From DASQFQ01 sp963730115 (GTDB lineage: Bacteria; Actinomycetota; Thermoleophilia; Solirubrobacterales; Solirubrobacteraceae): DNA of 64,000 bases. Positions within the stretch are counted from its first letter, which is position 1. Each line of letters begins with the position of its first letter. The notes below the pieces were generated by a model. That model saw only the letters and a program-made list of their open reading frames with translations. It made no database searches and was not told the origin of the DNA. The translations under genes were made by a program, and so were the position numbers. Below, one piece after another: positions 60,459 through 64,000 of the stretch. The stretch spans positions 50,309-114,308 of the forward strand of contig CAVSQM010000003.1 in the NCBI GenBank assembly GCA_963730115.1, in the 5' to 3' direction.

Positions 60459-61562
60459 TTGTCCTTCTTCGACGAGGACGACGAGCCCCGGAGCAGCCCA
60501 CGTGGACGCCGCAGCGCGGCGGGGGGCGCTGCTCCCGCTGACCAGCAGCAGGTGCTGGTCCGGCGAGCGATCGCCATCGGCGGCCTCGTGCTGCTCATCG
60601 TCCTGCTCTTCATCGCCGTCCGCTCGTGCGCGAACTCGCGCCAGGAGAGCGCACTCAAGGACTACAACCGCGAGGTCTCCTCGATCGTCCGCGAGTCCGA
60701 CACCCAGGTCGGCCAGCCGTTCTTCCAGCTGCTGAGCGAGGCCGGCAGCGAGTCGCCGCAGGACCTGCAGACCAACATCTCCGGCTACCGCGTCCAGGCC
60801 GAGTCGCAGCTCAAGCAGGCGCGCAACCTCGACGTGCCGGGCGAGATGAAGGGCGCGCAGCAGGCGCTGCTGATGGCGCTCGAGTTCCGGCGCGACGGCC
60901 TGGGGGCGATCGCCGAGCGGATCCGGACGGCGCTCGGCGACGAGGGCGACGCCGCCAATACCGCGATCACCGAGATCGCCGGCCAGATGCAGACCTTCCT
61001 GACCTCGGACGTGCTCTACCAGGCGCGCACGGCGCCGCTCATCAAGCACGCGCTCGACGAGGCCGAGATCGGCGGCCAGCGGATCGCCACCTCGCAGTTC
61101 TTGCCCGGCATCGAGTGGCTCAGCGAGCAGACGATCGCGAGCGAGCTCGACCAGCAGCTCACCGGCGGCGGCAGCGCCGAGGGCGACGAGCCCGCGCCCG
61201 GCCTCCACGGCACCGGGATCGACTCGGTGTCGGTCGGCGACACGCAGCTCCAGCCCGACGCGCCCAACCGCATCCCGGCGGCCGACGACACGGCATTCGT
61301 GGTCCGCTTCACCAACCAGGGCGAGAACGACGAGTTCGACGTGAAGGTGAACGTGTCGATCGAGGGCAGCGGCAAGCCGATCAAGGCCTCGCGCACGGTC
61401 GACACCGTCGCGAAGGGCGCGACCGCCGAGGCATCGGTGCCGCTGGGGCAGAAACCGCCGACCGGCGCGGCGGTGACCGTCAAGGTGTCGGTCGCGAAGG
61501 TGCCCGGCGAGCAGAAGACGGACAACAACAACGCCGAGTACGACGTGCTGTTCACGGGGTAA
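60459..61562 (+). CDS. membrane-anchored protein with C-terminal CARDB/Ig-like domain
   Basis: 367 aa. TTG start at 60459 (LSFFDEDDEPRSSPRG), eight bases after CATACT, so probably leaderless. An anchor helix (AIAIGGLVLLIVLLFIAVRSC) is followed by a helical extracellular part (about 60-230, e.g. YNREVSSIVRESDTQVGQPF) and a final beta domain (GIDSVSVGDTQLQPD ... TAFVVRFTNQGENDEFDVKVNVS ... VKVSVAKVPGEQKTDNNNAEY) of the CARDB/Ig kind. Divergent from the kinase row; a role in envelope assembly is inferred. Confidence 0.8.
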   Translation: MSFFDEDDEPRSSPRGRRSAAGGAAPADQQQVLVRRAIAIGGLVLLIVLLFIAVRSCANSRQESALKDYNREVSSIVRESDTQVGQPFFQLLSEAGSESPQDLQTNISGYRVQAESQLKQARNLDVPGEMKGAQQALLMALEFRRDGLGAIAERIRTALGDEGDAANTAITEIAGQMQTFLTSDVLYQARTAPLIKHALDEAEIGGQRIATSQFLPGIEWLSEQTIASELDQQLTGGGSAEGDEPAPGLHGTGIDSVSVGDTQLQPDAPNRIPAADDTAFVVRFTNQGENDEFDVKVNVSIEGSGKPIKASRTVDTVAKGATAEASVPLGQKPPTGAAVTVKVSVAKVPGEQKTDNNNAEYDVLFTG

Positions 61563-61581
61563 ACGCTGGCGCAGAGGGCGG

Positions 61582-61611
61582 GGAACACTGGCCCAGAGGG
61601 CCAGGTTCCCT
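61582..61611 (+). terminator. hairpin terminator 1 after the CARDB-like gene
   Basis: GGGAAC-a-CTGGCCC / GGGCCAG-GTTCCC, a 13-bp stem with one bulge and loop AGA, followed by TTAG. Confidence 0.7.
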
Positions 61612-61614
61612 TAG

Positions 61615-61644
61615 CGGGTGTTCGCCCAGGGGGCGAAACCCGCG
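61615..61644 (+). terminator. hairpin terminator 2, adjacent to the first
   Basis: GCGGGT-g-TTCGCCC / GGGCGAA-ACCCGC, a 13-bp stem with one bulge and loop AGG, three bases after the first hairpin. AAACCCGCGGC then repeats twice (about 61637 and 61656) ahead of the DUF4446 gene. Confidence 0.6.
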
Positions 61645-61681
61645 GCCGCTCGCCCAAACCCGCGGCTCGCGGCCCGGCTCG

Positions 61682-61687
61682 TATCCT
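61682..61687 (+). promoter_or_regulatory. leaderless -10 element (TATCCT) for the DUF4446 gene
   Basis: TATCCT ends eight bases before GTG at 61696. Confidence 0.4.
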
Positions 61688-61695
61688 TCGCGCTC

Positions 61696-62217
61696 GTGGA
61701 CGACCTGACCGATCCGGCGGGCATCGCTGCCCTGTCGGCGGGCGCTGTCGCGCTGATCGCGCTGCTGCTCGCCCTCGTGCTCGCGTTCCGCGTGCGCAAG
61801 CTGCGGGCCGCGCAGAAGGCGGTGCTCGGCGACAGCGGGCAGAGTGACCTCGTCGCCCACGCCGCCGGGCTCCAGCAGGCGTTCGCGGCGCTGCACGAGC
61901 GCGTCGAGGAGGTCGCCCACACCGTCGACCAGCGGCTCGGCGTGGCCGAGACGCGGCTCGACGGCGCGATCGCCTATCGCTCGCTCGTCCGCTACGACGC
62001 CTACGGGGAGCTGACCGGCAACCAGTCGACGACGATCGCGCTGCTCGACGCGCAGCGCAACGGCGTCGTGATGTCCTCGATCGTGCGCCGCGACACCGCC
62101 CGCATCTACTGCAAGCTCGTCCACGACGGGCAGGGCGAGCTCGAGATGTCACCCGAGGAGGTCGAGGCAGTGCGGCGCGCCCTGGCCGGCGACGGCGCCG
62201 CCACGCTGCAGGGATGA
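61696..62217 (+). CDS. DUF4446-family membrane protein
   Basis: 173 aa, GTG start. One N-terminal helix (GIAALSAGAVALIALLLALVLAF), a coiled helix (RVRKLRAAQKAVLG, LQQAFAALHERVEEVAHTVDQRL), and the conserved DUF4446 core SLVRYDAYGELTGNQSTTIALLDAQRNGVVMSSIVRRDTARIYCKLV. The function of the family is unknown. The stop overlaps the pheA ATG, an arrangement that suggests joint expression. Confidence 0.9.
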   Translation: MDDLTDPAGIAALSAGAVALIALLLALVLAFRVRKLRAAQKAVLGDSGQSDLVAHAAGLQQAFAALHERVEEVAHTVDQRLGVAETRLDGAIAYRSLVRYDAYGELTGNQSTTIALLDAQRNGVVMSSIVRRDTARIYCKLVHDGQGELEMSPEEVEAVRRALAGDGAATLQG

Positions 62218-63056
62218 GGGTCGGCTTCCTCGGCCCGGCCGGGACGTACAGCCAGGAGGCGGTGTTCGCCGGCCCGGGCACCGAGAACTACGAGCCGGTG
62301 CCGCTGCCGTCCGTGCACGACGCGGTGCTGGCGGTCCACGAAGGCCGCGTCGACCGGGCGCTGGTGCCGATCGAGAACTCGCTCGAGGGCGCCGTAAACG
62401 CGACGCTCGACACGCTCGCGTTCGAGACCGACGACGTGCAGATCGCCGGCGAGCTGGTGCTGCCCATCCATCACTGCCTGATCGCCCGCGACCCGGTCGA
62501 GCTGGACCGCATCGTGGCGGTCGCCTCCCACCCGCAGGCCAGCGGCCAGTGCGCGACCTTCCTGCGTACGCGGCTGCCGCGCGCCGCGGTGGTCGACGCC
62601 GCCTCGACCGCCGACGCCGTGCGCGCCGTCGCCGAGCGCGAGGACGGCGAGCCGTGGGCGGCGCTGGGCAGCCGCGCGGCGGCCGAGCTCTACGGCTGCG
62701 CGGTGCTGGCGAGCGAGGTCGAGGACCCGCCGGGCTCCCAGACTCGCTTCGTCTGGATCGCCCGCGAGGCACCGGATCCGACGCGCGGCGGCGCCTGGAA
62801 GACCGCGCTGATGTTCTGGGAGCCGACCGACGACCGCCCGGGCTGGCTCGTGCGCTGCCTGGCCGAGTTCGCCGACCGCGAGGTGAACCTCACGCGCATC
62901 GAGTCGCGCCCCCGCCGGCAGGGCCTCGGCACCTATATGTTCTTCGTCGACCTGGCCGGTCGCGCGGACGATCCGCCGGTAGCGCAGGCGATCGGTGCGT
63001 TGCGCTCCCACGCCGACGGCGTGCGCGTGCTCGGGTCGTTCCCGTCGGCGCCATAG
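62214..63056 (+). CDS. pheA: prephenate dehydratase
   Basis: 280 aa, stand-alone form without chorismate mutase. It converts prephenate to phenylpyruvate in phenylalanine synthesis. GFLGPAGTYSQEA at 4-16, LVPIENSLEGAV at 50-61, the catalytic TRF at 177-179 (GSQTRFVWI), and a C-terminal ACT domain with the Phe-binding ESRP at 230-233. Feedback inhibition by phenylalanine is expected. Confidence 0.96.
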   Translation: MRVGFLGPAGTYSQEAVFAGPGTENYEPVPLPSVHDAVLAVHEGRVDRALVPIENSLEGAVNATLDTLAFETDDVQIAGELVLPIHHCLIARDPVELDRIVAVASHPQASGQCATFLRTRLPRAAVVDAASTADAVRAVAEREDGEPWAALGSRAAAELYGCAVLASEVEDPPGSQTRFVWIAREAPDPTRGGAWKTALMFWEPTDDRPGWLVRCLAEFADREVNLTRIESRPRRQGLGTYMFFVDLAGRADDPPVAQAIGALRSHADGVRVLGSFPSAP

Positions 63057-63073
63057 CTACACTCCGCGGGGTC

Positions 63074-63676
63074 ATGGCGACTGCCGTACCACCAGGCCCA
63101 CTGGGGTCTGTGCCGCCCGGAGACCACCCGCGGCACGGACCGGATCCCGACGGCCGTGGCCGTTGGTCTGGTGGTCGTGTGCTGGTGCTCAACGCGACGT
63201 ACGAGCCCATCAATGTGTGCACCGTGCGCCGCGCGACGGTCCTGCTCCTGAAGGAGAAGGCCGAGGTCATCGAGATCGGCAGCCAGACGCTGCACTGGGC
63301 CAATGGCTCGCTCGCCAAGCCGGTGGTGATCCGCCTCATCACCTACGTCAAGATCCCGCGCGACACGCACAAGCGGAAGATCACGCGCCGCGCCGTCTTC
63401 GCCCGCGACGGCTGGGAGTGCCAGTACTGCGGCGCCCGCACCTCGCTGACCGTCGACCACGTGATCCCGCGCTCCAAGGGCGGCACCTCGGGCTGGGACA
63501 ACATCGTCGCCTCGTGCGCGCCGTGCAACCGCCGCAAGGGCGACCGGCTGCCGCACCAGGTCGACATGCACCCGCGCATCAAGCCGCGGATGCCGAGCCC
63601 GCACATCTTCATCCAGCTCGCGTCGCCGACGATCCCGGCGACCTGGAAGCAGTACCTGCTGCACGAAGCTGCGTAG
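63074..63676 (+). CDS. HNH endonuclease-family protein
   Basis: 200 aa from ATG 63074; TACACT lies ten bases upstream. A conserved N-terminal segment (VLVLNATYEPINVCTVRRATVLLLKEKAEVIE) and the basic middle (IPRDTHKRKITRRAVFARDG) precede the HNH zinc fold: C116-x2-C119, D128-H129 in TVDHVIPRSKGG, N143, and C148-x2-C151 (CAPCNRRKGDR). This widespread single-copy bacterial form is not restriction-associated; its role in the cell is not well known. Confidence 0.93.
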   Translation: MATAVPPGPLGSVPPGDHPRHGPDPDGRGRWSGGRVLVLNATYEPINVCTVRRATVLLLKEKAEVIEIGSQTLHWANGSLAKPVVIRLITYVKIPRDTHKRKITRRAVFARDGWECQYCGARTSLTVDHVIPRSKGGTSGWDNIVASCAPCNRRKGDRLPHQVDMHPRIKPRMPSPHIFIQLASPTIPATWKQYLLHEAA

Positions 63677-63717
63677 CCCTCAGGCGAACGTGGCGCGGCG
63701 CCGCGCCCCAGAACCAC

Positions 63718-63745
63718 GAAGGGCCCCGTCGACACGGGGCCCTTC
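63718..63745. terminator. perfect 12-bp hairpin terminator, possibly two-way
   Basis: GAAGGGCCCCGT-CGAC-ACGGGGCCCTTC starts 41 bases after the HNH stop. The exact stem could end transcription of the HNH gene and of any leftward transcript from the small gene near 63.9 kb. Confidence 0.75.
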
Positions 63746-63872
63746 GGGTGCTGACTTGCTGGACTTCAGGTCGCTGCCCGCTGTCTGACGGCCGGGGGGA
63801 CGAGCTCCGGCACGGGTTGCGACGGCGCCTCGGTGTGGATTCCGCACCCAGCGGGTCCAGCACCGGCTGGTA

Positions 63873-63917
63873 CTAGCGGCCGGGCACCTCCAGGGTCCCG
63901 TAATAACTGTCACTCAA
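63873..63917 (-). CDS. possible short gene or leader peptide at right edge (14 codons; ~50 if one base is missing)
   Basis: On the minus strand AAAGGGGGTGG (about 63925-63935), a strong ribosome site, precedes TTG at 63917, which opens SDSYYGTLEVPGR then TAG. Upstream, TACTCT (63949-63954) could be the -10 box. Adding one base near 63876 would extend it to ~50 aa ending AVRQRAAT at about 63777, just before the terminator; other genes here show such errors. Otherwise 63746-64000 holds no recognisable gene. Weak call. Confidence 0.25.
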   Translation of the reverse strand: MSDSYYGTLEVPGR

Positions 63918-64000
63918 CTTCGGACCACCCCCTTTCTCTGGTCAGCCCAGAGTACAGAACGGCGGGGACGGGCAGAAGGGTCAGGCGCTACGGCTCGACG

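Noticed and set aside
63680..63913. 77-codon minus-strand frame starting MTVITGPWRCPAAS
   Set aside because: It runs through the perfect 12-bp terminator and has no recognisable motif; the strong ribosome site fits the TTG at 63917 in another frame better.

Overview
The window is one very GC-rich stretch of chromosome from a bacterium that is almost certainly an actinobacterium. Three things point there: the envelope cluster fhaA-fhaB-pstP-rodA-pbpA-pknB in its actinobacterial order, an F420-type luciferase-like oxidoreductase, and frequent GTG/TTG starts with leaderless-style promoters. The mix of small housekeeping operons fits Thermoleophilia/Solirubrobacterales best, but that placement is inference. 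There is no phage, insertion sequence or CRISPR array. Two alanine tRNA genes are present.

Layout. 1-4.3 kb: a cut-off hydrolase, a membrane protein, and the E1 alpha, E1 beta and E2 genes of a lipoyl-dependent 2-oxoacid dehydrogenase. 4.3-8.4 kb: a double HD-GYP/LuxR regulator divergent from a methyltransferase, then lipB and lipA, which make the lipoyl cofactor the E2 needs. 8.4-14.6 kb: a tiny membrane protein, a D,D-carboxypeptidase, an unknown membrane-anchored protein, a kinase/LLM-oxidoreductase fusion and two acyl-CoA dehydrogenases. 14.3-20 kb: hydrolase, second HD-GYP/LuxR paralogue, SDR, deacetylase-like protein, tRNA-Ala(UGC), glutamate dehydrogenase. 20-24.3 kb: PhzF-like protein, acidic protein, a tandem hairpin array, a GGDEF cyclase, tRNA-Ala(CGC), a possible structured RNA, an ECF sigma factor. 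24.3-32 kb: AraC/VOC pair, MarR regulator with operator, stand-alone B12 sensor, lytic transglycosylase, hydrolases, SDR, GNAT, DUF3105 protein. 32-42 kb: surface polysaccharide genes (sugar transferase, glycosyltransferase, CapD-type enzyme, DegT aminotransferase) with LytR_C and FlgD-Ig-like proteins. 42-48.7 kb: STAS, DedA, UppP, PurM, YihY and two proline/glutamate-rich membrane-anchored proteins. 48.7-60.4 kb: Ser/Thr kinase and cell-wall control cluster with three kinases, PP2C phosphatase, two FHA proteins, RodA, PBP and Ddl. 60.4-64 kb: membrane protein, DUF4446, prephenate dehydratase, HNH protein, terminator, possible small gene.

Themes. The dehydrogenase operon and lipB/lipA form a lipoate-centred metabolic unit. 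Cyclic-di-GMP signalling is concentrated in 4-23 kb (two HD-GYP/LuxR proteins and one GGDEF cyclase). Envelope synthesis recurs throughout. Many genes begin 6-10 nt after a TAnnnT hexamer, the mark of leaderless transcription, and several divergent pairs share perfect palindromes.

Caution. Between about 14 and 48 kb at least seven otherwise well-conserved genes contain single-base frameshifts, after which the expected protein resumes in another frame. I read these as sequence errors more likely than real decay. Such genes are given full span as CDS, with the disruption stated.
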